Source: Natronohydrobacter sp.
Lineage (GTDB): Bacteria > Pseudomonadota > Alphaproteobacteria > Rhodobacterales > Rhodobacteraceae
NCBI GenBank assembly: GCA_030603695.1
Contig: JAUVXF010000001.1
Span: 62,001-126,000 of the forward strand
Length of the DNA stretch: 64,000 nucleotides
Direction of reading: 5' to 3'
In this document: positions 27,511 through 36,711 of the stretch, piece after piece
Layout: each line of letters begins with the position of its first letter
Numbering within the stretch: the stretch's first letter is position 1
Position numbers and translations under genes: made by a program
The notes under the pieces: model-generated
The model's database searches: none
What the model saw: only the letters and a program-made list of their open reading frames with translations
Told to the model about the DNA's origin: nothing

Positions 27511-27975
27511 ATGACCACTGCCTATGACGCGCGCCTTGCCGAACTTGGCCTGACGCTGCCCAACGCCCCCGCCCCTGCGGCCAATTATGTGCCTTATGTG
27601 CAAAGCGGGTCGCTGGTCTTTATCTCTGGCCAGATCAGCGCCGGGCCAGAGGGTTTGATCTGCGGCAAGCTGGGCGATGACATGGCCGCCGAACAGGGGC
27701 AAGATGCCGCGCGCGCCTGTGGGCTGGCGCTGATTGCGCAACTGCGCGCGGCCTGCGGCGGCGATCTGTCGCGCCTGCGCCGGGTGGTAAAGCTGACAGG
27801 CTTTGTAAATTGCACGCCAGATTTCACCGATCAGCCCAAGGTGGTGAATGGGGCCTCTGATCTGATGGTGGCCGTGTTTGGCGATGCCGGGCGTCATGCC
27901 CGCGCGGCTGTGGGCGCGCCCTCTCTGCCCCTGGGTGTGGCCGTAGAGGTGGAAGGGATTTTCGAAATCGCCTAA
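27511..27975 (+). CDS. RidA family protein (YjgF/YER057c/UK114, long form)
   Basis: 154 residues, the longer RidA subfamily with YVPYVQSGSLVFISGQISAG near residues 24-43 and KLTGFVNCTPDFTDQPKVVNGA near 105-126. RidA proteins remove reactive enamine/imine intermediates; this subgroup lacks the exact archetype arginine context, so the substrate is unknown. The ATG at 27511 starts the conserved domain. It follows dddL by 78 bp on the same strand; a link is possible but unproven. Confidence 0.88.
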   Translation: MTTAYDARLAELGLTLPNAPAPAANYVPYVQSGSLVFISGQISAGPEGLICGKLGDDMAAEQGQDAARACGLALIAQLRAACGGDLSRLRRVVKLTGFVNCTPDFTDQPKVVNGASDLMVAVFGDAGRHARAAVGAPSLPLGVAVEVEGIFEIA

Positions 27976-28095
27976 GCGCCGTGCCTGCGCGCACGCTGCC
28001 CGATGGGCTTGGCCGACAGGCCAGGCCCGCGGCCCCGCTTGCGCTTTGGCCCTGTCCCCCCTACTGTAACGCAAACCCGAATTGCGGAGTGTTCG

Positions 28096-28383
28096 ATGCT
28101 GTCCCTGATCCAGATTGTGTTACTCGTGCTAAGTGTTGTGCAATTCATCATCATTGCGCATATCATCCTCAGTTGGTTGATAAATTTTCAGGTTCTCAGC
28201 CTGCGTTCACCCATTGTTGCCTCTATCTGGGATGGCACAAACCGGCTGGTAGAGCCGATTTATACCCGTATCCGCCAGTTTCTGCCCGATCTGGGCGGGA
28301 TAGATCTGGCCCCGCTGGTCGCGCTGCTGGCGATTTATGCAATCCGCATTATCCTGATCAATAACGCCTCGGTCTTTATCTAG
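28096..28383 (+). CDS. YggT family inner-membrane protein
   Basis: 95 residues with two long hydrophobic helices (LIQIVLLVLSVVQFIIIAHI and LAPLVALLAIYAIRIILI) joined by a loop containing DGTNRLVEPIYTRIRQFLP, the YggT signature. The family is linked to osmotic tolerance and membrane biogenesis, with no agreed function. recQ starts four bases after its stop. Confidence 0.9.
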   Translation: MLSLIQIVLLVLSVVQFIIIAHIILSWLINFQVLSLRSPIVASIWDGTNRLVEPIYTRIRQFLPDLGGIDLAPLVALLAIYAIRIILINNASVFI

Positions 28384-28387
28384 GCCA

Positions 28388-30448
28388 ATGCCGAACCCCC
28401 TGCCCGAACCGCTGGATACCGTGCTGCGGCGTGTCTTTGGCTTTGATGCTTTCCGCCCCGGACAGGCCGAAATTGTTGCCGCCGTAATGGAAGGGCGCGA
28501 CACGCTAGCCATCATGCCAACGGGCGGCGGGAAATCCTTGTGCTTTCAATTGCCCGCGCTGTGCCGTGGGGGGCTGACTGTGGTCATCTCTCCACTTATC
28601 GCGCTGATGCGCGATCAGGTGCGGGGGTTGCAGGAATTGGGCGTGGCCGCAGGCGCGCTGACCTCTGGCAATACCGAGGCAGAGACAGAGGCCGTCCACC
28701 GCGCCCTCTCGCGCGGCGAGCTGAAGCTACTCTACCTCGCGCCCGAACGTCTGGCCTCGCTTGGCACAATGGATATGCTGCGCCGCGCAGGTGTGGGCCT
28801 GATTGCCGTGGACGAGGCGCATTGCGTCAGCCAATGGGGCCATGATTTCCGGCCCGATTACCTGCGCATCGGCGAATTGCGCCGCCTGCTGGATGTGCCC
28901 CTTGCCGCCTTCACCGCCACAGCCGATGCCGAAACGCGGGCAGAGATCATAAAGCGGCTCTTTGCCCATAGCAGCCCGCAAATCTTTCTGCGCGGCTTTG
29001 ACAGGCCCAATATTACCCTGAATTTCAGTGTCAAAAACCGCCCGCGCGAGCAGATTTTAGCCTATGCCCAAGCGCAAAAGGGGCAATCCGGGATTGTCTA
29101 TTGCGGCACCCGCGCGCGCACAGAGGCGATTGCGCAGGGCTTGCGCGCGGCAGGCCATAACGCGCGCGCCTATCATGGCGGCATGGAAGCCGATGAACGC
29201 CGCGCGGTGGAAGACCTGTTTCAGCGCGAGGATGATCTGATCGTGGTGGCCACAGTGGCTTTCGGGATGGGCGTGGACAAGCCCGATATCCGCTGGGTGG
29301 CCCATGCCGATTTGCCCAAATCCATCGAAGGCTATTATCAGGAAATCGGGCGCGCGGGGCGTGATGGCGCGCCTGCCGATACCCTAACCCTCTATGGCCC
29401 CGATGATATCCGCCTGCGCCGCGCCCAGATAGATGAAAGCCCCGCCCCCTTGGAACGCAAACAGGCCGATCACGCGCGGCTGAACGCCCTTCTGGGGCTG
29501 GCAGAGGCCACGGCCTGCCGCCGCCAAGTGCTGCTGTCTTATTTTGGCGAGGCGTCCGGCCCCTGCGGAAATTGCGATCTCTGCGCCAGCCCGGTGCGGC
29601 TGTTTGATGCCACAACCCCTGTGCGCAAGGCGCTATCGGCCATTTTGCGCACAGGCGAAAGCTTTGGCGCGGGCCATCTGATAGATATCCTGACAGGCAA
29701 ACCCACCCCCAAAGTGCGTGACAGGGGGCATGATGCGCTGCCCACATTCGCCGCCGGGCGGGATATGAGTGTGGCGCGCTGGCAGGCCGTGTTCCGGCAA
29801 ATGATGGGGCGCGATCTGATCCGCCCAGACCCCGAACGCCACGGTGCCTTGCGTATGACAGAAGCCGCCCGCCCCATTCTGCGCGGAGAGGCCGAAATCC
29901 ACCTGCGCGAAGACACAATCACAAGCGCGCAAGACCGCCCCGCCGTGCGCGCGCTGGTGGCCGATGAAGATGCGCCGCTTCTCTCGGCGCTCAAGGCCAA
30001 GCGCCGCGCGCTGGCAGAGGCCGCGCGCGTGCCCGCCTATGTGATTTTCACAGATCGCACGCTGATAGAAATGGCCGAAACCCGGCCCGACAGCATGGAT
30101 GCCATGGCGCGGATTTCCGGCGTGGGGGCCACCAAGCTGGAACGCTATGGGCCAGAGTTTCTGGCCGTCATCACAGGCGCGGCCCCCATACCCGCCCATC
30201 CGCAGCGCCGCAAACTTGCCGGGCGCGCGGCAGCCAGTTTATATGACGCGCTGTTTGACGTGGCGCAAGGGTTGGAACGCGGCGCAGCAGGGGGCGAGAA
30301 GCTGCTTACCCTCTCACCCGCCACGCTGCGCGCCATAGCCGAACGCCGCCCCGCCACACTGGGTGATCTGGCGCAAATTCGTGGCATGGATGGCGCGCGG
30401 CTGGAACGCTTTGGCCCGGCGCTGCTGGAACAGGTGCAGATGGAATAG
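28388..30448 (+). CDS. recQ: ATP-dependent DNA helicase RecQ, with two HRDC-like modules
   Basis: 686 residues. Helicase motifs: Walker A MPTGGGKSLCFQLPAL, DEAHCVSQWGHDFRPDY, and motif VI QEIGRAGRDG. The zinc-binding cysteines of the RQC region are in ACRRQVLLSYFGE and GPCGNCDLC. Two HRDC-like modules follow, near residues 540-605 (TLIEMAETRPDSMDAMARIS) and 615-686 (LRAIAERRPATLGDLAQI). E. coli RecQ (about 610 residues) has one. RecQ works in recombination and fork repair. Confidence 0.95.
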   Translation: MPNPLPEPLDTVLRRVFGFDAFRPGQAEIVAAVMEGRDTLAIMPTGGGKSLCFQLPALCRGGLTVVISPLIALMRDQVRGLQELGVAAGALTSGNTEAETEAVHRALSRGELKLLYLAPERLASLGTMDMLRRAGVGLIAVDEAHCVSQWGHDFRPDYLRIGELRRLLDVPLAAFTATADAETRAEIIKRLFAHSSPQIFLRGFDRPNITLNFSVKNRPREQILAYAQAQKGQSGIVYCGTRARTEAIAQGLRAAGHNARAYHGGMEADERRAVEDLFQREDDLIVVATVAFGMGVDKPDIRWVAHADLPKSIEGYYQEIGRAGRDGAPADTLTLYGPDDIRLRRAQIDESPAPLERKQADHARLNALLGLAEATACRRQVLLSYFGEASGPCGNCDLCASPVRLFDATTPVRKALSAILRTGESFGAGHLIDILTGKPTPKVRDRGHDALPTFAAGRDMSVARWQAVFRQMMGRDLIRPDPERHGALRMTEAARPILRGEAEIHLREDTITSAQDRPAVRALVADEDAPLLSALKAKRRALAEAARVPAYVIFTDRTLIEMAETRPDSMDAMARISGVGATKLERYGPEFLAVITGAAPIPAHPQRRKLAGRAAASLYDALFDVAQGLERGAAGGEKLLTLSPATLRAIAERRPATLGDLAQIRGMDGARLERFGPALLEQVQME

Positions 30449-30491
30449 CGGCCCGTCACCACAGCCGCGCCAGAATGGAAGGACAACGCGC

Positions 30492-31022
30492 ATGTATCCG
30501 ATATTTCGCTACCTGTGGGGCAAGGTGCAAAGCCGCAATGCCACCCCGCTGGACATGGGCGCCACACATATCTCGCAGCATCGCTGCTGGCCCTGGGATC
30601 TTGATCCGTGGATAGAATTGAACAATGGCCGCACCCTGACATTATATGATCTGGGGCGCATTCCCATGGCGCAGCGCATGGGGCTGACCACAATCCTGCC
30701 CGCTCATGGCTGGGGAATAACGGTTGCGGGCAATGCCACCCGCTACCGCCGCCGCATTCGCGCATTCGCAAAGTTTGAAATGCGCTCGCGCTGTGTGGGC
30801 TGGGATGCGCGGTTTTTCTATATCGAACAGGCGATGTGGCTGGGGGCGGACTGCGCCAATCACATCATCATCCGCACGGCCATCACATCCGCCGCAGGAA
30901 TTGTCCCACCCGCGCAAGTGGTGGCCGCGATGGGCTTGCCAGAGTCAAGCCCGCCCCTGCCCGACTGGGTGGAAGCCTGGGGCGCGGCAGAGGCCCGCCG
31001 CCCCTGGCCGCCAGAGTTTTAG
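30492..31022 (+). CDS. Hotdog-fold acyl-CoA thioesterase family protein
   Basis: 176 residues. DLDPWIELNNGRTLTLYDLGR near residues 37-57 is the hotdog active-site region (the Asp and Asn-Asn pair of 4HBT-like thioesterases), followed by ITVAGNATRYRRRIR, the long central strand. The substrate is unknown. The ATG at 30492 is taken because the fold begins MYPIFRYLWGK. It follows recQ by 43 bp. Confidence 0.8.
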   Translation: MYPIFRYLWGKVQSRNATPLDMGATHISQHRCWPWDLDPWIELNNGRTLTLYDLGRIPMAQRMGLTTILPAHGWGITVAGNATRYRRRIRAFAKFEMRSRCVGWDARFFYIEQAMWLGADCANHIIIRTAITSAAGIVPPAQVVAAMGLPESSPPLPDWVEAWGAAEARRPWPPEF

Positions 31023-31061
31023 ACCCTACCCACCATCGGGCACGCGGCTTGCGCCTGTGTC

Positions 31062-33437
31062 TTAGGGTTTCGGGCGGCGGGGCGGGGCGCTGCCGCCTTT
31101 GCCCGCAGGCTTGAACCCCGGCTTGCCAGCCGGTTTTCCGCCAGGCGCCGCCTTTGTGCGCGGCTTGCGCGCAGGTGCAGCCGCACCGGGGGGCGTAAAG
31201 CGTGCAGAGGTATCGCGCGCATCGCTGCGCGGTGCGGGCGCGGGTTTGGCACGGTCGGGCTTTGCACCGGGGCGCGGGGCTGGCTTGCCCTTGAAGGGTT
31301 TGCCCGCTGGCCGCTCGCCCCGATCCTCGCCCCACTCCTTGCGCGGCGCATCAGATTTGAAGCGCGGCTTGTCACTGGCCCCGGCCTTGTAGGCAGGCTT
31401 TGGCGGGCGCGGTGCATCGGGGTTATAGCTTGGCTTTTCGCGCCGCTCGTCTGCCTTATAGGCAGGCTTGGCGCGCGCGGGGGCGCGGGGGGCATCGGGG
31501 TTATAGGCCGGTTTTTCGCGGCGCTCGTCACTTTTATAAGCCGGTTTCGGGCGGGCAGAGGCGCGCGGCGCATCCGGGTTATAGGCAGGCTTGGCCCGCG
31601 CAGGGGCGCGCGGGGCATCGGGATCATAGCTTGGCTTTTCGCGCCGCTCGTCTGCCTTATAGGCTGGTTTCGGGCGCGTATCGGGCTTTTGCCACGGCTT
31701 GTCATCGCTGCCCCCTTCGGCACGCGGGGGGCGTGCGGGTTTGGGCTTGGGGCCAGAGGGGGCATAGGCAGGTTTAGGCCGGGGGCCATCGGCGCGGGGG
31801 CGATCAGGGCGCGCAACCTCGTTGCGGCGGCCATCACCGCGCCCGCCCGCACCCAGCGCAAACTCTGGTGCAGTGTCCAACGCGCGCACGGTGATATCTT
31901 TTTCCAGCACCGCACCCGCACCCAGACGCGCAAAGAAAGGTGCCACATCATCTTCGCGGATTTCCACGAATGTTTCGCTGGATTGCACGCGAATCGCACC
32001 AATCGCGCCCCGCTCCAACCCACCGGCACGGCACAAAAGCGGCAACAGCCAGCGCGCTTCTGCCTGCTCGTTCTGCCCGATGGACAGCGCCAGCCACTTG
32101 CTTGGCCCGAAATCCTGCTGCTTGGATTTGGCGGGCTTGGCATCGGGGGGCAACAAATCTTCGGGCGGGGCGTTGCGCGCCTGATACAGGCGCAAATACC
32201 CTGCCGCGATCTGTTCGGGCGCGTATTGCGCCAACAGTTTCGCGGCGAAAACTTCCTGTTCAGCGCTCAGCGGGGTGTTCCAATCGGGGTCACTCAGCAA
32301 ACGCTCTTCATCCTTGCGCCACACATCATCTGCCGAAGGCGCGGTTGTCCATTCGGCCGTCAGCTTGGCCCATTTCAACAGCCGCTCGGCTTTGCCCACA
32401 ATCTTGGGCGGCACGATCAGCGCCGAAATGCCTTTGCGGCCCGCGCGGCCTGTGCGGCCAGAGCGGTGCAACAGCGTTTCGCCATTGCTGGGCAAATCGG
32501 CGTGAATAACCAGTTCCAGACTGGGCAAATCAATCCCGCGCGCGGCCACATCGGTGGCCACACACACCCGCGCGCGCCCGTCACGCATGGCTTGCAGCGC
32601 ATGGCTGCGCTCTGTCTGGCTCAACTCTCCAGATAGGGTAACCGTCTGGATACCCCGGTTTGTCAGCCGTGCCGACAAATGCGCGACAGAGGCGCGGGTA
32701 TTGGCAAAGACAATCGCACTTTGCGCATCATGGTAGCGCAGCAGGTTGAAAATGGCGTTTTCGCTGTCACTTTCGGCCACGCGCAACGCCTGATAGGAAA
32801 TATCCGTGTGCTGCTGGGTCTTGCTCAGGGTGTTCACGCGCTGCGCATCGCGCTGATAAGATTGCGCAAGTTTTGCAATCATGGGCGAAACAGTGGCGGA
32901 AAACAGCAAGGTGCGGCGTTCTGCCGGGGCCTCGCTGAGAATGAATTCCAGATCCTCACGAAAGCCCAGATCCAGCATTTCATCCGCTTCATCCAGCACC
33001 ACCGCGCGCAAACCGCTCAGATCCAGCGCGCCGCGATTGATATGGTCACACAGCCGCCCCGGCGTGCCAACCACGATATGCACACCGCGTTCCAGCACGC
33101 GCCGTTCCTGCCGGCTGTCCATGCCCCCCACGCAAGAGGTGACAACCGCGCCCGTGCGCGCATAAAGCCAGCCAAGTTCGCGCATCACCTGCAAAGCCAG
33201 TTCGCGTGTGGGCGCAACCACCAGCGCCAAAGGGGCGGCGGCCGGGCCAAATTGCGCATCATCGCCCATCAGCGTATGCGCAATGGCCATGCCAAAACCC
33301 ACCGTCTTGCCAGAGCCGGTTTGCGCGGAAACCAGCAAATCGGCATCGGCCAATTCGGGTGCGGTAACAGCTTCTTGAACGGGGGTTAGAGTGTCAAACC
33401 CGCGCTCGGCGAGTGCTTCTGACAAGGCAGTGATCAT
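31062..33437 (-). CDS. DEAD-box RNA helicase with DbpA-type RNA-binding domain and repetitive basic tail
   Basis: 791 residues. The helicase core has SAQTGSGKTVGFGMA, PTRELALQV, TPGRL, DEADEML, SATVS and HRSGRTGRAGRKG. A DbpA-type RNA-binding module follows near residues 455-545 (LLCRAGGLERGAIGAIRVQS). The last roughly 230 residues are disordered, rich in Lys, Pro, Arg and Ala, with tandem copies of KPAYKADERREKPSYNPDAP. It resembles CsdA/DbpA-type helicases acting in ribosome assembly or cold response. The ATG (complement of 33435-33437) starts MITALSEALAERGFDTLTPV; the upstream in-frame start is rejected. Confidence 0.93.
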   Translation of the reverse strand: MITALSEALAERGFDTLTPVQEAVTAPELADADLLVSAQTGSGKTVGFGMAIAHTLMGDDAQFGPAAAPLALVVAPTRELALQVMRELGWLYARTGAVVTSCVGGMDSRQERRVLERGVHIVVGTPGRLCDHINRGALDLSGLRAVVLDEADEMLDLGFREDLEFILSEAPAERRTLLFSATVSPMIAKLAQSYQRDAQRVNTLSKTQQHTDISYQALRVAESDSENAIFNLLRYHDAQSAIVFANTRASVAHLSARLTNRGIQTVTLSGELSQTERSHALQAMRDGRARVCVATDVAARGIDLPSLELVIHADLPSNGETLLHRSGRTGRAGRKGISALIVPPKIVGKAERLLKWAKLTAEWTTAPSADDVWRKDEERLLSDPDWNTPLSAEQEVFAAKLLAQYAPEQIAAGYLRLYQARNAPPEDLLPPDAKPAKSKQQDFGPSKWLALSIGQNEQAEARWLLPLLCRAGGLERGAIGAIRVQSSETFVEIREDDVAPFFARLGAGAVLEKDITVRALDTAPEFALGAGGRGDGRRNEVARPDRPRADGPRPKPAYAPSGPKPKPARPPRAEGGSDDKPWQKPDTRPKPAYKADERREKPSYDPDAPRAPARAKPAYNPDAPRASARPKPAYKSDERREKPAYNPDAPRAPARAKPAYKADERREKPSYNPDAPRPPKPAYKAGASDKPRFKSDAPRKEWGEDRGERPAGKPFKGKPAPRPGAKPDRAKPAPAPRSDARDTSARFTPPGAAAPARKPRTKAAPGGKPAGKPGFKPAGKGGSAPPRRPKP
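31330..31685 (-). repeat. Tandem coding repeat in the helicase tail
   Basis: About five in-frame units beginning KPAY-(K/N), the full ones 26 residues (KPAYKADERREKPSYNPDAP plus RAPARA), others shortened to about 15. The copies keep DNA similarity, so the tail can lengthen or shorten by recombination. Each unit is rich in Lys, Arg, Pro and Tyr. Confidence 0.8.
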
Positions 33438-33554
33438 GTCGGGGTATATCCAAAATCTATCGGCAGGGTTGCCAAGGAAAGTCGGCAAAGCCGCACCAAA
33501 CCCGGCGCATAGCGAACCATGCGCGCCTTGTATAGAACTCTTTGGCCCGAATTA

Positions 33555-33595
33555 CCACAAAAACCCCGCCTTGGCGGAAATGCCACAGGCGGGGT
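33555..33595 (-). terminator. Rho-independent terminator after the FMN reductase gene
   Basis: On the minus strand ACCCCGCCT pairs with AGGCGGGGT, with an inner GGCA/TGCC pairing, and the stem is followed by TTTTTG. It lies about 50 bases after the FMN-reductase stop and would protect the helicase gene from read-through. Confidence 0.8.
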
Positions 33596-33644
33596 GGGGT
33601 ATCTGCGCCTATGCGCGGCCATAGCCGCGCAAAGGCCGGGGGGG

Positions 33645-34232
33645 TTAGCCGCGTGCGGCCATGGTGGCGCGTGTCCACCAATCCAATTCGCCAAGCATCG
33701 CATCGGCAGACCCGCCAATCGAGCCTTCAATGCTGGAAATGGGCTTGGGATCGCCGCCCAGCGGGTGCACGCTGAAGAAATCACCCCCGCCAATATGCAC
33801 GGCAGAACGGGTAGAGGCCATTTGCAACTCTATCCCGATGGTGCGCAGATGTTCCGCCGCGCGTGTGCCGCCAACCGCGCCATAGCTGACAATCCCAAAG
33901 GCCTTGCGGTTCCATTCCACATAGGCCTGATCCAGCGCATTCTTCAGCGCGCCCGTGATAGAGCGGTTATATTCCGGGGTGACAAAGATAAAACCGTCAA
34001 ATTTTGCAATGGTTTCCTGCCATGCGCGCGCGGCAGCATTTTCAGACGGCACCCAGGCATTGGACGCCACTTCATTGAACAAGGGCAGATCAAAGGATTT
34101 CAGGTCAACCAACTCTACCTCCCAATCGCCACGCGCTTTGGCGCGTTCGGCAATCCATTCGGCAGGGGCAGAGGCAAAACGCGAATCGCGGGTAGAGCCT
34201 ATGATGACAGCAATACGGGGTGTAACAGACAT
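33645..34232 (-). CDS. NAD(P)H-dependent FMN reductase family flavoprotein
   Basis: 195 residues, flavodoxin-like. The FMN loop is near residues 10-18 (GSTRDSRFA), followed by FIFVTPEYNRSITGALKNALD near 80-100 and SYGAVGGTRAAEHLR near 115-130, as in chromate/azo/quinone reductases. The ATG (complement of 34230-34232) starts MSVTPRIAVIIG. It is probably a two-electron reductase for quinones or xenobiotics; the substrate is unknown. A strong terminator follows it. Confidence 0.88.
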   Translation of the reverse strand: MSVTPRIAVIIGSTRDSRFASAPAEWIAERAKARGDWEVELVDLKSFDLPLFNEVASNAWVPSENAAARAWQETIAKFDGFIFVTPEYNRSITGALKNALDQAYVEWNRKAFGIVSYGAVGGTRAAEHLRTIGIELQMASTRSAVHIGGGDFFSVHPLGGDPKPISSIEGSIGGSADAMLGELDWWTRATMAARG

Positions 34233-34461
34233 CGTGTTCTCCGGGTTATGATATGCCCCTGTATCTGCGCTTTTCGCCTGCCCAAGAAAACGCATATGCC
34301 CGCACAGCGCCTGTGCGAAATGCGCCAATGCGCCTTAATGAAACCCTGCAAGTTTCATGAAAATTCGCCGCAAAGGCCACAGTTTTGACGTAATTTTGGC
34401 CCGCTCGGCAACATATGCGCTTCGCACTCTCCATCTTGGGTGACTATGACAAGGTGGGGTT

Positions 34462-36579
34462 ATGCGGCTGCAAGCGCTTGCGCATGCCCAAACGGGTATT
34501 GCGCTATTTGATACGCCAATAACAGCCTCGGTTTTATGGCAATCGCCTTCGGGTGGGGCGATATTGCTAACATCTTCGGGGCGCAACGGGGGGCTTGGCA
34601 GTTGGCGCATTGGCCCGCAGGGCCAGTTGCAGGCTGTGGGCCAAACCGCCTATGCCCATTTCGCCGCGCGCGATGGGTTGGTTCTGGCCCCGCTGAATGG
34701 CGAAATGGTGGCGTTTTTCGGGGCGACTGGCACGCATTTTCGCGGCATTGCCATCAATCCAGATGGCACACTTGGCCCAGTGCGCGCGGTCAGCTTTGCC
34801 CATGTGGAACGCGAGATACTGGCGGGCGATACCAGCTTTCTGCCGCTCTGGGCCACGCATAGAGAGCTTGCCGCACCGGGGTTTGACGCTGATCTTGGCT
34901 GGCGCAACACCACCGCTTTTGCCGCCGCCCCCGATGGCGGCTATCTGTTGGCCAGCAATCTGGACAGCGCCATCACCCGGCTGGACAGGGGCACGGCGGC
35001 GGAAAAGCTGGGCGCGGATCTGGGCATTTCCGCCCCCACGGGGCTGGTGGTGCTGGGCGATCGGGTGGTGGTGGCGGGGGCTGCGGGGTCGTCCCTGTCG
35101 GTGCTGCGCGCGGCGGGCGGCGATTATCTGGCAACCGACCATGTGATAGACACCAACGCCACCGCCTTTCGCCGCGTGCAGGCCATTTCCGGGCTGCGCG
35201 CCACCACCGCGCAAGGGCCGCTTGATCTGGTTTTTGCGGGCGGCAATGATCACGGCATCAGCGCCTTTGCTGTCACGCGCGAAGGTTGGCTTGTCTGGCT
35301 GGATACGTTTTTTGATACCCCGCATCTGGGGATTTTCGATATCTCTTCCTTGCAGGCGGTGCAGCAGGGCAGCAATATTGTGATCACTGCCACCTCGCAC
35401 CGCGAAACGGGGGTGAGTGTGCTGCGCCTGCCCCTGGCCAATTTCGGCGGCATGGCGGAGAATGGGCAGGGCACGGCGCAAGACAATATCCTTGTTGCAC
35501 GGCAAGGGGTTAGTCAGCTGTCTGCCGGGGGCGGGGCGAATATGTTTGTCATCCGCCCGCAAGATAGCGCCATCACGATCACCGGCTTTGCCCCCGGTCT
35601 GGACAGGCTGGATCTGAGCGCCTGGCCCATGCTGCGCGATATCAGCCAGTTTCAGTTTCAAACCCGGCCGGGTGGCGCATGGATCGGCTATCGGGGGTAT
35701 GAATTGCATATCACCTCGCGCAATGGGGCAGCGCTTGCGCTGCAAGATATCTTTCCCCTTGGGCTGTCAGGGCCAGATCGGGTGATGATCCTGACAGAGG
35801 AAGACTTACTGGGCGCTGTGGCCGGAACCGCGCCAACACCGCCCCCCAGCCCAGAACCGGAACCAGCGCCAGAGCCGGAACCAGCGCCGGAACCGCAACC
35901 GGAACCAGCGCCAGAGCCAGCGCCAGAGCAACCAGCCCCGCCGCCAAACCCACAACCCGAACCGCAACCAATACCAACACCAACCCCAACACCAACACCA
36001 ACCCCAACACCAACACCAACGCCGGAACAGCCCCCAGCCCCTGGCACAAGCGGTGCCATCCTGAGCGCGCAAAGCTTCAAGGCCCGCCCCCTTGGTGGGG
36101 CGCTTGTGCAGTTCACCTTGCAAGATGGGGGCCAAAACACGGTGCAGGCCCCCAGTAGCGGCGAAATATTTCTACCCGATCTGGCAATTACCCAGATAAA
36201 TGCCACGCGCCCCTGGAGTATGGCGGCAGGTGATCCCCGGATCACTGTGCTGGATGCGCTGGATGTGCTGCGCATGGCTGTGGGCCTGACCCCCTCTTTC
36301 GGGCCAGCGCGGCCCCAGCATTTTGTCGCTGCCGATCTGAACGGCGATGGCCGCATCACAGTGCTGGACGCGCTGGAAGTGCTGCGCGCCGCGGTCGGGC
36401 TGCAATCCGCCAACAGGCCGCGCTGGGTTTTCTTCGATGCGGAAATGGATTGGAACAGCCTGTCACTAAACCGCAATTCCACCCATGTTCCGCGCGGGAT
36501 AGAGGTGCAGGAAGATTGGGCGGGCGGCAGTTTCGCCCTGCAAGGCATTCTTCTGGGCGCGATGACCGATGTGATTTAA
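34462..36579 (+). CDS. Large secreted-type protein: propeller-like N-part, RTX-like module, Pro-rich linker, dockerin-like calcium domain
   Basis: 705 residues. The first roughly 340 are repeated beta-rich segments without a signal peptide. Residues about 345-425 resemble the end of serralysin/RTX C-terminal domains (NMFVIRPQDSAITITGFAPG then LDRLDLSAW), typical of type I secretion. Residues about 456-525 are a Pro-Glu-Pro then Pro-Thr linker. Then come two copies of a dockerin-like EF-hand: DPRITVLDALDVLRMAVGL (first loop degenerate) and DLNGDGRITVLDALEVLRAAVG (canonical loop). A last roughly 60 residues end LLGAMTDVI. The start follows AAGGTGGGG (34451-34459). Function unknown; probably extracellular or surface-bound. 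Confidence 0.7.
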   Translation: MRLQALAHAQTGIALFDTPITASVLWQSPSGGAILLTSSGRNGGLGSWRIGPQGQLQAVGQTAYAHFAARDGLVLAPLNGEMVAFFGATGTHFRGIAINPDGTLGPVRAVSFAHVEREILAGDTSFLPLWATHRELAAPGFDADLGWRNTTAFAAAPDGGYLLASNLDSAITRLDRGTAAEKLGADLGISAPTGLVVLGDRVVVAGAAGSSLSVLRAAGGDYLATDHVIDTNATAFRRVQAISGLRATTAQGPLDLVFAGGNDHGISAFAVTREGWLVWLDTFFDTPHLGIFDISSLQAVQQGSNIVITATSHRETGVSVLRLPLANFGGMAENGQGTAQDNILVARQGVSQLSAGGGANMFVIRPQDSAITITGFAPGLDRLDLSAWPMLRDISQFQFQTRPGGAWIGYRGYELHITSRNGAALALQDIFPLGLSGPDRVMILTEEDLLGAVAGTAPTPPPSPEPEPAPEPEPAPEPQPEPAPEPAPEQPAPPPNPQPEPQPIPTPTPTPTPTPTPTPTPEQPPAPGTSGAILSAQSFKARPLGGALVQFTLQDGGQNTVQAPSSGEIFLPDLAITQINATRPWSMAAGDPRITVLDALDVLRMAVGLTPSFGPARPQHFVAADLNGDGRITVLDALEVLRAAVGLQSANRPRWVFFDAEMDWNSLSLNRNSTHVPRGIEVQEDWAGGSFALQGILLGAMTDVI
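35968..36026 (+). repeat. CCAACA/CCAACC hexamer run in the Pro-Thr linker
   Basis: A run of about nine CCAAC(A/C) hexamers encodes the (Pro-Thr) stretch of the dockerin-containing protein. Being hexameric, length changes by slippage would alter linker length without shifting frame. Confidence 0.75.
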
Positions 36580-36627
36580 TGCGCACCATCGGCAAGAGGG
36601 TTCCGCCATGGGAGCAGACGGTCAGGG

Positions 36628-36650
36628 CTGATTGCCCTGCGCGCAATCAG
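36628..36650. terminator. Weak hairpin between convergent dockerin-protein and uup genes
   Basis: CTGATTGC (36628-36635) pairs with GCAATCAG (36643-36650) over CCTGCGC. No clear U-tract. Its place between convergent genes is the only support for a terminator role. Confidence 0.3.
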
Positions 36651-36711
36651 GGGCTTTAGCCTGCTGTGCAAAAGGGAAATTCGATTGCACCCTATCCGCC
36701 CAAAACGGCCC

